Counted from the stretch's first letter, positions 16,870 through 25,518 are shown. The stretch: 64,000 bases of DNA from Rudanella lutea DSM 19387 (GCF_000383955.1 NZ_KB913013.1:1283694-1347693), one strand, 5' to 3'. Numbers and translations: made by a program. Notes: a model not told the origin generated them from the letters alone.

Positions 16870-18168
16870 ATGTCATCTTTTAAAATCACCGGTGGGCGGC
16901 AGCTCAAAGGCGAATTAGTACCTCAGGGTGCCAAAAACGAGGCTCTCCAGATTTTGTGCGCGGTTCTGTTGACCAAAGAGCCCGTCACGATCCATAACAT
17001 TCCGAACATCCGCGATGTCAATCAGCTCATCGACCTGTTGGGCGATCTGGGTGTGTGGGTAACCAAAATCGGCGAGTCGTCGTACCGGTTTCAGGCGAGC
17101 GATGTGAACCTGGAGCATATGGAAACCGAAGCCTACAAGCGGAAAGCCGCTGCGCTCCGGGGTTCGGTGATGCTGTTGGGCCCTATGCTGGCCCGCTTCA
17201 AAAAAGGCCGGATTCCGCGGCCCGGTGGCGACAAAATCGGCCGTCGGCGGCTCGATACGCACTTTCTGGGCTTCGAGAAATTAGGCGCTACGTTCCACTA
17301 CGACGGTGATTTTTACCGGGTCGAAGGCGATCACCTCAAAGGAGCGTATATGCTGCTCGATGAGGCTTCGGTGACTGGTACAGCCAATGTGCTTATGGCC
17401 GCCGTGATGGCCGAGGGCACCACTACTATTTATAACGCGGCCTGTGAACCATACCTCCAGCAACTGAGCAAAATGCTCAACCGGATGGGGGCTAAAATCT
17501 CGGGCGTGGGCTCTAACCTGCTCACCATCGAAGGCGTTGCGGAACTGGGCGGCACCGAGCACACCATGCTGCCCGACATGATCGAGATTGGTTCGTTTAT
17601 CGGCATGGCCGCCATGACGCAGTCTGAAATCACGATCAAAAACTGCCGGATTCCTGAATTGGGGATTATTCCCGATACGTTTAAGCGATTGGGTATTCAG
17701 ATGGAATTCCGGGGCGACGACATCTTTGTACCGGCTCAGGAGCGTTACACCATCGAAACATTCCTCGACGGCGGCATGATGACCGTAGCCGACGCACCGT
17801 GGCCGGGTTTCACGCCCGACCTGCTCAGTATTGTGCTCGTGACTACGGTACAGGCTACAGGTACAGTGCTGATTCATCAGAAAATGTTTGAAAGCCGCCT
17901 GTTCTTTGTCGATAAGCTGATTGAAATGGGCGCGCAGATTATCCTCTGCGACCCGCACCGGGCTACGGTGGTGGGCCTCGGCCGTCAGCAGCAGCTGAAG
18001 GGCATTCGGATGTCATCGCCGGATATCCGGGCGGGGGTTGCCCTGTTGATTGCCGCCCTGTCGGCCAGCGGCACCAGCATCATCGACAACATTGAGCAGA
18101 TCGACCGGGGGTATCAGAACATCGACACCCGCCTGAATGCCATCGGCGCGGAGATTATCCGGTTGTAA
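16870..18168 (+). CDS. murA: UDP-N-acetylglucosamine 1-carboxyvinyltransferase (MurA), Asp-type
   Basis: 432 residues; first committed step of peptidoglycan synthesis, transferring enolpyruvate from PEP to UDP-GlcNAc in the cytoplasm. The start is the ATG at 16870 (MSSFKITGGRQLKGELVPQG). Motifs include GAKNEALQILCAVLL, GSVMLLGPMLARF, MIEIGSFIGMAAM, and PWPGFTPDLLSIVLV. In the active-site loop the sequence is RIPRPGGDKIGRRRLDTH: residue 121 is Asp where most MurA proteins have the Cys that fosfomycin alkylates. Asp variants are active and fosfomycin-insensitive in other bacteria, so intrinsic resistance is predicted. A strong terminator follows about 190 bases downstream. Confidence 0.96.
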   Translation: MSSFKITGGRQLKGELVPQGAKNEALQILCAVLLTKEPVTIHNIPNIRDVNQLIDLLGDLGVWVTKIGESSYRFQASDVNLEHMETEAYKRKAAALRGSVMLLGPMLARFKKGRIPRPGGDKIGRRRLDTHFLGFEKLGATFHYDGDFYRVEGDHLKGAYMLLDEASVTGTANVLMAAVMAEGTTTIYNAACEPYLQQLSKMLNRMGAKISGVGSNLLTIEGVAELGGTEHTMLPDMIEIGSFIGMAAMTQSEITIKNCRIPELGIIPDTFKRLGIQMEFRGDDIFVPAQERYTIETFLDGGMMTVADAPWPGFTPDLLSIVLVTTVQATGTVLIHQKMFESRLFFVDKLIEMGAQIILCDPHRATVVGLGRQQQLKGIRMSSPDIRAGVALLIAALSASGTSIIDNIEQIDRGYQNIDTRLNAIGAEIIRL

Positions 18169-18181
18169 GTGTAGTTTAGGG

Positions 18182-18209
18182 TTTTTAGTTTATCGTTTAT
18201 CGTTTATGG
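18182..18209. repeat. half-element of the TTTAGTTTATCG word family
   Basis: The words TTTTTAG, TTTATCG, TTTATCG and TTTATGG run in tandem just after the murA stop. TTTTTAGTTTATCGTTT (18182-18198) is found exactly, inverted, at 47562-47578. Confidence 0.65.
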
Positions 18210-18252
18210 TATACCTACTGTAACCCACTGTTTTACAGTCAGTAACAACAGA

Positions 18253-18316
18253 CTTTCGACAAGCTCAGGCTGATGATTAGCCCTCAAGCTTATAGTCAGC
18301 TTGAGCTTGTCGAAGG
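18253..18316. repeat. REP-like inverted repeat
   Basis: Arms of 21 bases (18253-18273 and 18296-18316) around a 22-base loop differ at two positions. The arm core TTCGACAAGCTCAG is of the kind found as dispersed REP-like palindromes in many bacteria. It lies between murA and its terminator. Confidence 0.65.
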
Positions 18317-18358
18317 CCTTTCGTACTGGTCGCCATTTTCCAGAACCTCACTGGTCAG

Positions 18359-18421
18359 AAAGCCCCGACGGGGCGTAACAACCACCTATTTGGTCTGTTA
18401 CGTCCCGTCGGGGCTTTTTTG
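18359..18421 (+). terminator. strong rho-independent terminator of murA
   Basis: AAGCCCCGACGGGGCGTAAC pairs with GTTACGTCCCGTCGGGGCTT (one G-T pair), a stem of about 21 base pairs, followed by a run of T. Confidence 0.85.
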
Positions 18422-18475
18422 TAAGCGACGATTTCGACGGACAGGATTCCCGGCAGCTTAACCGGTTGGAAAGCC

Positions 18476-19642
18476 TCAGAGAAAAATAAATGGCTTGGGG
18501 CTAAAGCTGATCACAAACACAATCAGAGCCAGCCAACCCAATACTTTTCGTTTGGTATCGAGGGGTTCCTGCAATTCGGTTTCGGGGTGATAAACGCCCA
18601 AAAAGCGGCCCAGAATCAGAATAAACGCAAAAAAGCCGGGGTAGCCCTCAAGCGTTGGTACGGCCCACGACAGGGCCAGTTGCGTTACCACCACCGACAA
18701 GGCCAGAATCCAGGCATTGGTCCGATTTTCCGACAGCCGGGAGAAACAGATAAACAGGAAAAACACATACAGCCCCAGGTTGAGCAGCTTGTCGTAAAAC
18801 GCACCATCCTGCACCACATCGAACTCCTCGACCCGAAACCAGCCCAAGCCCGCATAAAAGGCGAAGCCCACAAACAAAACCGGAGCCACCCACCGAAACC
18901 GGTCGCGCCCGATGAGGGCGTAGAGCACATGCCCCCCGTCGAGCTGGCCAATCGGAATCAGGTTGAGCGATGTAAAAAACAAGGCCAGATACCCCGCCAG
19001 CAGGTACGGATAATGAATCATCTCGTAGGGGTGCGGCAACCGGGCGGGGTCGGCCACGTAGGTTTTGAAGAACCAGAACAGCAGGTTATCGCCAAAGCCG
19101 ATAGCGCCCCCTTCGGGCAGGTTTTTGTACACGTACTGCCCGAAATACATGCCGTACTTCTTGTATTCGGGGTGAATAGTGAAAATATACGAGGGGTCGG
19201 GCAGGTTCGTAAAGCCGTACCAGAGCACAATCAGGGCCAGCACAAACCCCGCCAATGGCCCCGCAATACCAATATCAAAGTATTTACGGCGGCTGTTGAT
19301 ATAGTCCTGAATTCGGATAAACGCTCCCAGCGTGCCAATGCCCGTACTGCCAAACCAAAGCGGAATATAGTACGGCAGGGTAACCCGTACCCGGTTGGCT
19401 TTGGCCGTGAAATAATGGCCAAACTCGTGTACTGTCAGAATAGCCAGAAACGGAACCGAGTAGTGCAGACCTGCCCAAAACTCAGACCAGCCCATGGGAA
19501 TCACTTTTTTTATCAGCGCGGGATCGTCGGTCAGCCACGATGTGGGAATAAACGACCGCCCAAACATCCACTCAGCACCCGCTAAGGTAGTGGTGATGAG
19601 CGTGACCAGGAAAAGCCCCCCGTGGATCAGGTACTTACGCAT
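18476..19642 (-). CDS. M50 (site-2-protease-type) intramembrane metalloprotease
   Basis: 388 residues with several membrane segments. The zinc motif HEFGH is at residues 72-76 inside a transmembrane helix (FLAILTVHEFGHYFTAK), and the distal Asp lies in the typical LNLIPIGQLDGGHVLYALIG segment. IRIQDYINSRRKYFDIGIAG PLAGF is also characteristic. Members cut membrane-bound substrates such as anti-sigma factors or signal peptides; some lack a regulatory PDZ domain, as here. The HAD phosphatase gene lies upstream, 31 bases away on the same strand, so they may form a two-gene operon. The substrate is unknown; a FecR-like anti-sigma protein would be a guess. Confidence 0.88.
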   Translation of the reverse strand: MRKYLIHGGLFLVTLITTTLAGAEWMFGRSFIPTSWLTDDPALIKKVIPMGWSEFWAGLHYSVPFLAILTVHEFGHYFTAKANRVRVTLPYYIPLWFGSTGIGTLGAFIRIQDYINSRRKYFDIGIAGPLAGFVLALIVLWYGFTNLPDPSYIFTIHPEYKKYGMYFGQYVYKNLPEGGAIGFGDNLLFWFFKTYVADPARLPHPYEMIHYPYLLAGYLALFFTSLNLIPIGQLDGGHVLYALIGRDRFRWVAPVLFVGFAFYAGLGWFRVEEFDVVQDGAFYDKLLNLGLYVFFLFICFSRLSENRTNAWILALSVVVTQLALSWAVPTLEGYPGFFAFILILGRFLGVYHPETELQEPLDTKRKVLGWLALIVFVISFSPKPFIFL

Positions 19643-19673
19643 TCAATGTATGGATAAAGTTTGGCGCAGCCCC

Positions 19674-20312
19674 TTACAGGCCCTGCAAATAATCAATGAT
19701 CGTTTTGGGCGGTACCACATGCACGGCCTCAATCCCCAACTGGGCGGCCGCTTCGATATTGGCCGCGTTGTCGTCGTAAAAAGCCGTTTCGGTAGGCTCC
19801 AGCCCCGCCTGGGTCAGCACGTGCTCGTAAATGGCGGGCGAGGGCTTAGCCATGCGAACGTCGTGCGAGTAAAACACCCGCTCAAAGAGGTCTTCGAGGG
19901 TTGGCTTACCCAGCGCAGTAAGCATTTTGTTGACCTGCCGGATATGAATGGCGTTGGTGTTGCTCAGCAAAAACAACCGATACTGGCCCGATGCCCGTAA
20001 CTCCTCCAGCCGGTCGACACGCTCGACGGGCAGGTCGAGCAGGATCGAATTCCAGGTGGTGTCGATCACCTCGTCGGTCCACTCCTCGCTCGACGGTTGC
20101 CCCTGATTCCGAAGCAAATCGCGCACATGTTGCCGGAAGGCCGCATCGTCGACCATACCGGTTTCGTATTGCCGCCATAAATCGTGCTGTTTCCAAAGGG
20201 CGGTCACATCGGCTTCGGGCAGGCCCGCAAGCACCGAAAAATTACGGATTGGCGCACCCATGTCGATGGGGATAATCACGTCGCCAAGGTCAAAAATCAG
20301 ATTTTTCAGCAT
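19674..20312 (-). CDS. HAD-superfamily phosphatase (YihX-like)
   Basis: 212 residues. Motif I is NLIFDLGDVI with the nucleophile Asp8. The Gly at the position of the second Asp is normal for the YihX-type DLGNV/DLGDV branch. A helical cap follows (ALWKQHDLWRQYETGMVD), then motif II LFLLSNTNAI, motif III Lys in RMAKPSPAIYEHVL and motif IV FYDDNAANIEAA. It removes phosphate from a small sugar phosphate or nucleotide in the cytoplasm; alpha-glucose-1-phosphate is the substrate of E. coli YihX, but this is only analogy. It diverges from the SDR gene at 20400. Confidence 0.85.
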   Translation of the reverse strand: MLKNLIFDLGDVIIPIDMGAPIRNFSVLAGLPEADVTALWKQHDLWRQYETGMVDDAAFRQHVRDLLRNQGQPSSEEWTDEVIDTTWNSILLDLPVERVDRLEELRASGQYRLFLLSNTNAIHIRQVNKMLTALGKPTLEDLFERVFYSHDVRMAKPSPAIYEHVLTQAGLEPTETAFYDDNAANIEAAAQLGIEAVHVVPPKTIIDYLQGL

Positions 20313-20374
20313 ACTATCAATAAGAGGACGGGGCTATACGCCCAACCAGATAACCCAGAAGCCAAAGATACCGT

Positions 20375-20382
20375 TAGATTTG
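20375..20382 (+). promoter_or_regulatory. -7 element of the SDR gene at 20400
   Basis: TAGATTTG is an exact TAnnTTTG match 18 bases before the start codon. No clear TTTG -33 element is seen at the right distance, so this is a moderate call. It supports the ATG at 20400, since longer in-frame starts would lie upstream of transcription. Confidence 0.4.
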
Positions 20383-20399
20383 CAGACAACCCTTTTTGT

Positions 20400-21185
20400 A
20401 TGCCTTTTACCATCGACCTTTCCGATAAAGTGGTGCTGCTGACCGGCTCAACGGCCGGCATCGGGCTCGGAATTGCCCGGCAGTTTGCCCGCGCCGGTGC
20501 CCACGTGTCCGGTTGCGGCCTCGAATCCATCGAGCAGGCGGGCGAATTTATCCAGATTGTCCAGAGCGAATCAGGACAGACGCCCCTGTACGTACAGGCC
20601 GACGTTACTCAACCCGACGACTTAGCCCGGCTCGTGACCGAAACCGTTGCCCAATACGGGCGAATTGATATTCTGGCGTCGAATGCGGGCACCAACGTAT
20701 TTGCGGGAATCGACGGCTGTTCGGCGGCCGAGTGGGAAATGAACCTGAATCTGAATCTGGCCTCGCATTGGCGGCTGGCCCGGCTTTGCAAGCCCTATCT
20801 GGAAACCGCGCCCGGCGGTGGGGTGATTGTGGTCAATGCGTCGTGCCATGCGTACAGCAGCCTGCCGGGCTGTTTTCCGTACAATGTAGCCAAAACGGCC
20901 CTGATGGGACTGGTACGCAGCCTGACGCTGGAGTGGAGCCCGGCTATTCGGACGGTGGGCGTAGCACCGGGATTTATCGACACCCGGCTCAACGAAGCCT
21001 GGTTCAATACTTTCCCGGACCCAGCCGCCGAACGAGCCCGCACCGAAGCGCAGTTTCCGATGCACCGATTAGGTACGCCCGATGAAATTGGCGGCTGGTT
21101 TGTATTTCTGGCAAGCGACTACGCCCGCTTCTCCGCCGGGCAAACCTACCTCATCGACGGGGGGCGGTCGGTCGTGATGATGTAA
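20400..21185 (+). CDS. short-chain dehydrogenase/reductase
   Basis: 261 residues, a classical SDR. The cofactor loop is TGSTAGIG near residue 15-22, followed by LASNAGTN (NNAG equivalent), catalytic Ser in VVNASCHAYSS, and the YxxxK pair in PYNVAKTALMGLVRSL. The C-terminal SAGQTYLIDGGRSVVMM closes the fold in the usual way. It would oxidise an alcohol or reduce a ketone with NAD(P)H in the cytoplasm; no substrate can be named. It is convergent with accA across a purine/pyrimidine palindrome. Confidence 0.9.
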   Translation: MPFTIDLSDKVVLLTGSTAGIGLGIARQFARAGAHVSGCGLESIEQAGEFIQIVQSESGQTPLYVQADVTQPDDLARLVTETVAQYGRIDILASNAGTNVFAGIDGCSAAEWEMNLNLNLASHWRLARLCKPYLETAPGGGVIVVNASCHAYSSLPGCFPYNVAKTALMGLVRSLTLEWSPAIRTVGVAPGFIDTRLNEAWFNTFPDPAAERARTEAQFPMHRLGTPDEIGGWFVFLASDYARFSAGQTYLIDGGRSVVMM

Positions 21186-21189
21186 AAAA

Positions 21190-21262
21190 AAGGAGAAACG
21201 AGGAAAGGGAGAAGGGACGCAAGCGCGTCAATCCCCTTTCTCTCTTCTCCCTTTTCCTTTTT
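21190..21262. repeat. palindrome with GGGAGAAG-type arms between SDR and accA
   Basis: The left arm is purine-only words (AGGAGAAACGAGGAAAGGGA) and the right arm the pyrimidine complement (CCCCTTTCTCTCTTCTCCC), around a GACGC-AAGC-GCGTC hairpin. A T-rich tail (TTTTCCTTTTTT) suggests it also ends transcription of the SDR gene. The right arm reaches the accA stop codon. The same word family occurs on the other side of accA and inside the gene at 36620. Confidence 0.65.
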
Positions 21263-22215
21263 TATTCCAACACCACGCCCATGTTGCAGAACTTGTCGAT
21301 GCGCTGACTAATGCGCTCCTGCGGGGTCAGGGCGTTGAGTTCTTCGAGGGTAGCCAGAATGACGGCTTTCAGAATATCGGCCATAGCGGCATGGTCGGTA
21401 TGGGCGCCACCGATGGGCTCCTCCACGATACCGTCGATCAGGCCGGCCTGTTTCATGTCGCGGGCGGTGGGCTTCATGGCTTCAGCAGCCTGCTCTTTGT
21501 AGTTCCAGCTCCGCCACAGAATGGTCGAGCAGTTTTCGGGCGAAATTACCGAATACCAGGCGTTTTCGAGCATCAGCACGCGGTCGCCGATGGCAATGCC
21601 GAGGGCCCCGCCCGATGCTCCTTCACCAATAACAATACAGATAACGGGCACTTTGAGGGTCATCATCTCGCGCAGGTTGCGGGCAATAGCCTCACCCTGC
21701 CCGCGCTCTTCGGCCTCAAGGCCGGGGAAAGCGCCCGGCGTGTCGATCAGCGTAATAATGGGTTTGTTGAACTTCTCAGCCAACTGCATCAGACGCAGCG
21801 CCTTGCGGTAGCCCTCGGGGTTGGGCATCCCGAAATTGCGGTGCTGCCGCTGCTTGGTATTCCGGCCTTTCTGCTGCCCAATGATCATCACCGACTGTCC
21901 GCCGATTTCACCGAATCCACCCACCATGGCCGGATCATCGCGCACCGAGCGGTCGCCGTGGAGTTCGATAAACTGATCGCACATGCGCTCAATATAGTCG
22001 AGCGTATAAGGCCGGTCGGGGTGGCGCGACAACTGAACCCGTTGCCAGCGCGTCAGGTTCTGAAAAATCTCGAACTGAAGCTTATCAATGCTTTTTTCGA
22101 GTATGTCGACGGCATCGCTAACGTCTACACCGGTCCGTTCGGCTAATTTTCGGGTTTCTTCCAGTCGCGCTTCCAGATCAGCAATGGGCTTTTCAAAATC
22201 GAGGTAAGTTCTCAT
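21262..22215 (-). CDS. accA: acetyl-CoA carboxylase carboxyltransferase subunit alpha
   Basis: 317 residues. With AccD it moves the carboxyl group from biotin to acetyl-CoA, giving malonyl-CoA for fatty acid synthesis. The N-terminal helices ([20 protein letters not shown]) and the crotonase-like core ([61 protein letters not shown]) are typical. I chose the ATG at 22215; a GTG two codons earlier is possible. accD is not in the window. Both sides of the gene are occupied by palindromes of the same purine-rich family. Confidence 0.96.
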   Translation of the reverse strand: MRTYLDFEKPIADLEARLEETRKLAERTGVDVSDAVDILEKSIDKLQFEIFQNLTRWQRVQLSRHPDRPYTLDYIERMCDQFIELHGDRSVRDDPAMVGGFGEIGGQSVMIIGQQKGRNTKQRQHRNFGMPNPEGYRKALRLMQLAEKFNKPIITLIDTPGAFPGLEAEERGQGEAIARNLREMMTLKVPVICIVIGEGASGGALGIAIGDRVLMLENAWYSVISPENCSTILWRSWNYKEQAAEAMKPTARDMKQAGLIDGIVEEPIGGAHTDHAAMADILKAVILATLEELNALTPQERISQRIDKFCNMGVVLE

Positions 22216-22218
22216 AAA

Positions 22219-22308
22219 CACAGGAGAATGGAAGAAAGGATAAGGGAGAAAGAAGTGGGTTAGTCATCACAAACCCTCCTGTACCTTTCTGCCTATTCCC
22301 TTCTCCCA
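22219..22308. repeat. palindrome with GGGAGAAG-type arms upstream of accA
   Basis: Purine-rich words (AGGAGAATGGAAGAAAGG, ATAAGGGAGAAAG) at 22221-22257 face pyrimidine-rich words (CCCTCCTGTACCTTTCTG, CTATTCCCTTCTCCC) at 22274-22307. It fills nearly all the gap between the beta-CASP gene stop and the accA start. Confidence 0.62.
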
Positions 22309-22310
22309 AT

Positions 22311-23741
22311 TTAAAGTTCATACGTTTGTCCTTTGGTAGGAATTTCAACCTGATTGTAACCGACTTCGGCGAGGGCTTCCCTGAAGGCTTCCATACCCGA
22401 CAGCTCGCCGTGTACCAGAAACACCTTCCGAAGCGAGTCGGCCGGTTGCATTTTGACGAAGTTAATCAGATCATTTTGGTCGCCATGCCCGCTGAACACG
22501 TCGATTTTCTCGACCCGCGCATTCACGGCCTGCTCTTTACCTTTGATGGTGAGCGTTGGCTGCCCGTTGAGCAAACGCCAACCCAGCGTGCCCTCGGCAC
22601 AGTAGCCGATCATCAGAATGGTGCAATACGGATTACCAATGTTGGCGGCAATGTGGTGCTCCACGCGCCCGCCCTGCACCATGCCCGACGACGAGATGAT
22701 AATGCAGGGTTCGTTGTAATCCGACACGGCCTTGCTCGCCTTAGTCGACTCCAGAAACGTGAAGTTTTCAAAATCGAACAGGGCTTCGTTTTCCTCGTAA
22801 AAATCGCGAGCCTCTTTGTTCAGCAAGCGAATATTTTTGGTGTACACCCGCGAGCTATCGTACGCCATCGGGCTATCCGAGAAAACCTTGATCGGCGGGA
22901 AGTTATGTTCCGAATACAGCTTGTTGAGCGTGTACAGCAGAGCCTGTGTGCGGCCCACACTAAACGAGGGGATAATCAGCCGACCCGGAATATCAATGCA
23001 GGTTCGCTTGATAACGTCGGCCAATGCTTCCTCCGGTGTCTCGGTATTTTCGTGGAGCCGGTTGCCGTAGGTGCTTTCGCAAATCAGATAGTCGACCGGG
23101 GGAACCGGAGCCGGATCAATGAGGAGCGGGTAATTTTTACGCCCAATATCGCCCGAGAAACAGATGCTTTTCCGCTCCCCGTTTTCAAATACGTTGATCA
23201 CGATATGGGCGGCCCCGAGCAGGTGCCCGGCCGGGATAAAGGTAACGTCGAGCCCCTCATGCACCCGAAACCGCCGGTTAAACGCGATAGGCACTACGTT
23301 TTCCATAGCGTCGCGCACTTGCCGTTCCAGATACAAATCATTCTGCATCTTGGCCTGCCGGTCTTTTACCCGTTTTTTCTTACTCGCGTTGAGGTCGTTG
23401 ATGCGCTTCTGGTTAATGGTAGCGGCATCTTTCAGGAGAATTTCAGTGAGCGCAAACGTTGGTTCGGTGCACAGGATCTGCCCTTCGTACCCCTCGCGGT
23501 AGAGGTTAGGCAGATTGCCCGAATGGTCAACGTGGGCGTGGGTCAGCAAAACAAGGTTAATACCAGAGGCCTCAAACGGAAAGAAACTGGTAGCTGGCGT
23601 GGTGGGAGGTGCCTGCCCGTTCGAGGAAGAACGTTCGAGGTCCGAACCGCAGTCGATCAGGATTCGGTAGTCGTCCTGAACTTCCAGCAGGTACATACTG
23701 CCCGTCACCTGCCGGGCGGCCCCCAGAAAAGATAACTTCAT
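22311..23741 (-). CDS. beta-CASP metallo-beta-lactamase-fold RNase-like protein
   Basis: 476 residues. The metallo-beta-lactamase motif THAHVDHSG (His68, His70, Asp72, His73) is intact. The later metal ligands are in PAGHLLGAAHIV and CFSGDIGRKN. The beta-CASP part has VDYLICESTYGNRLH, RLIIPSFSVGRTQALLYTL and IIISSSGMVQGGRVEHHI, and the C-terminal RMMBL domain ends with DVFSGHGDQNDL and VFLVHGE. This is the YsgA/CPSF73-like group that cuts RNA endo- or exonucleolytically in the cytoplasm. Its RNA targets are unknown. It is encoded just upstream of accA in the same direction. Confidence 0.9.
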   Translation of the reverse strand: MKLSFLGAARQVTGSMYLLEVQDDYRILIDCGSDLERSSSNGQAPPTTPATSFFPFEASGINLVLLTHAHVDHSGNLPNLYREGYEGQILCTEPTFALTEILLKDAATINQKRINDLNASKKKRVKDRQAKMQNDLYLERQVRDAMENVVPIAFNRRFRVHEGLDVTFIPAGHLLGAAHIVINVFENGERKSICFSGDIGRKNYPLLIDPAPVPPVDYLICESTYGNRLHENTETPEEALADVIKRTCIDIPGRLIIPSFSVGRTQALLYTLNKLYSEHNFPPIKVFSDSPMAYDSSRVYTKNIRLLNKEARDFYEENEALFDFENFTFLESTKASKAVSDYNEPCIIISSSGMVQGGRVEHHIAANIGNPYCTILMIGYCAEGTLGWRLLNGQPTLTIKGKEQAVNARVEKIDVFSGHGDQNDLINFVKMQPADSLRKVFLVHGELSGMEAFREALAEVGYNQVEIPTKGQTYEL

Positions 23742-23764
23742 GTGTATCGTTTAAACGTCGTAGA

Positions 23765-23840
23765 GAACGCCGATACTGGATACTGCCCACCGGATTGCGG
23801 CCTGCCCCAACCGGTAGTCAATCTCCATTATCCAGCGTTC
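23765..23840. repeat. imperfect palindrome with TGGATAC words
   Basis: GAACGC at 23765-23770 pairs with GCGTTC at 23835-23840. Inside this GATACTGGATACTG faces TTATCCAG, and CACCGG faces CCGGTAG. It occupies the divergent gap between the beta-CASP gene and the PBP4-like gene and has the same small-word architecture as the other palindromes. Confidence 0.5.
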
Positions 23841-23877
23841 ATGTATAAAAACACCCTTCGGGCGTATCAAATTCCGC

Positions 23878-23885
23878 TATTTTTG
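23878..23885 (+). promoter_or_regulatory. possible -7 element for the PBP4-like gene
   Basis: TATTTTTG is an exact TAnnTTTG, 80 bases before the start at 23965. No clear -33 TTTG is seen. Confidence 0.3.
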
Positions 23886-23964
23886 TCTTCCAGGGTTCAG
23901 TAACCCCAGGTTTGCAAAGTTACTAAGATAGAGCCGAATCGCCTAACCCGGCTTTAATGCCTCC

Positions 23965-25518
23965 ATGCTTCCAGTTGCTTACTCCCATCGACTATACCTG
24001 ACCTGTAGGTTAGTTTTGTCCATAAGCCTGATTCTGGGCTCATTCCCCCTTTGGGCCCAGTCAGGGGCCGACTCCACCAACACCCAACGGCTGCTGTTAC
24101 TCCTCGATCAGTTTCAGCAGGGGCCCGTGGCCCGGCATGGCACGGTAGCCCTTTCGGTTCGGCGGGTGAGCGATGGCGAGCCACTTATCGGCTACAATTC
24201 ACGCCAGAGCCTGTCGACTGCCTCGACGCTCAAACTGGTCACTACCGCTACCGCATTGGCCGTATTGGGTGGTACCTACTCGTACACCACCGTTCTGGAA
24301 TACGACGGGCCACTCCGCGACAGTACGCTCACGGGCAACCTGTACATACGGGGTTCGGGCGACCCCTCGCTGGGTACCTGGCGGTATTCGGGTGGAGCCA
24401 CACTGCGCTCACCCGACCTGCCTACCCTGCTGGGTATCTGGTCCGACGCGATTCGGCGGGCAGGCATCCGCCGAATTGAAGGTCGGGTAATTGGCGACGG
24501 GTCGATTTACAACGACCCACCCGTACCTGATACCTGGCCGTATGGCGATCTGGGCAATTATTACGGGGCCGGACTGAGTGGGCTCAATCTCAACGAGAAC
24601 TTGTACCGGGTATTTTTCAGACCGGGTAAGACCGTTGGCGCGGCCGCAACCCTGCTCCGCACCGATCCGCCCCTGCCCTATCTGACCTTGCACAATACCG
24701 TATCGACCGATGCCGCCGACACGGGCGATCAGGTCAATATTTACGGTGCTCCGCTCGCCAATCAGCAGTGGCTCACGGGCAAAATTCCAATCGACAGCAA
24801 GGAGTTTAGCGTCAAAGGCTCGCTACCCGACCCAGCTTATTTTGCGGCCTACGCCCTCACCGAGCAACTCCGGCGAGATAGTGTCCGGGTGGGCAACGAG
24901 CCCGCAGCCTACGGATCGGGATTACCCGCGCCCAAACCGACGGGCCGACGTACACTTCTGTACACCCACCGTTCCCCAGCGCTGACCGAGCTGGCACAAC
25001 AAACCAACTTTCAGAGTGTGAACCTCTACGCCGAAGCCCTGCTCCGAACGGCGGCCCTGCGGCTCAATCCGGGCGTTCGGAACACCGACGAAGCCGTGGA
25101 AACGGTGGCTAAATTCTGGCGGGGCAAAGGCGTTAACCTCGACGGATTCCGGATGCGCGACGGCAGCGGCCTATCCACCGTGGGCGGGTTATCGGCCGAC
25201 AATATGACGGGAATTCTGGCCCGAATGGGTACCGAACGTACGTTCCCGGCCTTCTACGAAACCATTCCGGTGGTGGGGCAGTCGGGCACGGTGCGGAGCC
25301 TGGCGCGCAACACGGCAGCCGCGGGGAATGTGCGGGCCAAGAGTGGGTCGATTGAGGGAGTGCGGGCCTATGCAGGCTACTTCACGGCGGCTGATGGCGA
25401 ACTGATGACTTTTTCGGTTATGGTAAACCGGTTTACGCCGGGTCAGAACCGGGCGCTAACGGCCCAGCTGGAGCGGATTCTGGCGGCAATGGTACAACTG
25501 AACGGGAAGAAGGAGTAA
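23965..25518 (+). CDS. dacB: D-alanyl-D-alanine carboxypeptidase/endopeptidase (PBP4 type, S13)
   Basis: 517 residues. After an N-terminal signal region (about residues 15-32, LVLSISLILGSFPLWAQ) come the three penicillin-binding motifs. They are SxxK as Ser87-Thr-Leu-Lys90 (LSTASTLKLVTTATAL), SxN-equivalent in MRDGSGLSTVGGLSADNM, and KSG in VRAKSGSIEGVRAYAGYF. A long insertion between the first two motifs (IRGSGDPSLGTWRY, GDGSIYNDPPVPDTW) marks the S13 family. It trims or cuts peptidoglycan cross-links in the periplasm. Its last 86 bases overlap the 3' end of the convergent histidine kinase gene. Confidence 0.92.
   Translation: MLPVAYSHRLYLTCRLVLSISLILGSFPLWAQSGADSTNTQRLLLLLDQFQQGPVARHGTVALSVRRVSDGEPLIGYNSRQSLSTASTLKLVTTATALAVLGGTYSYTTVLEYDGPLRDSTLTGNLYIRGSGDPSLGTWRYSGGATLRSPDLPTLLGIWSDAIRRAGIRRIEGRVIGDGSIYNDPPVPDTWPYGDLGNYYGAGLSGLNLNENLYRVFFRPGKTVGAAATLLRTDPPLPYLTLHNTVSTDAADTGDQVNIYGAPLANQQWLTGKIPIDSKEFSVKGSLPDPAYFAAYALTEQLRRDSVRVGNEPAAYGSGLPAPKPTGRRTLLYTHRSPALTELAQQTNFQSVNLYAEALLRTAALRLNPGVRNTDEAVETVAKFWRGKGVNLDGFRMRDGSGLSTVGGLSADNMTGILARMGTERTFPAFYETIPVVGQSGTVRSLARNTAAAGNVRAKSGSIEGVRAYAGYFTAADGELMTFSVMVNRFTPGQNRALTAQLERILAAMVQLNGKKE

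Noticed and set aside
19674-20312. HAD phosphatase lacking the second Asp of the DxD motif
   Set aside because: The YihX-type branch normally has DLGNV/DLGDV here, so this is family-typical and not a lost residue.
22326-23735. A 469-codon plus-strand open frame opposite the beta-CASP gene
   Set aside because: The minus strand carries intact metallo-beta-lactamase motifs; the plus frame shows none.
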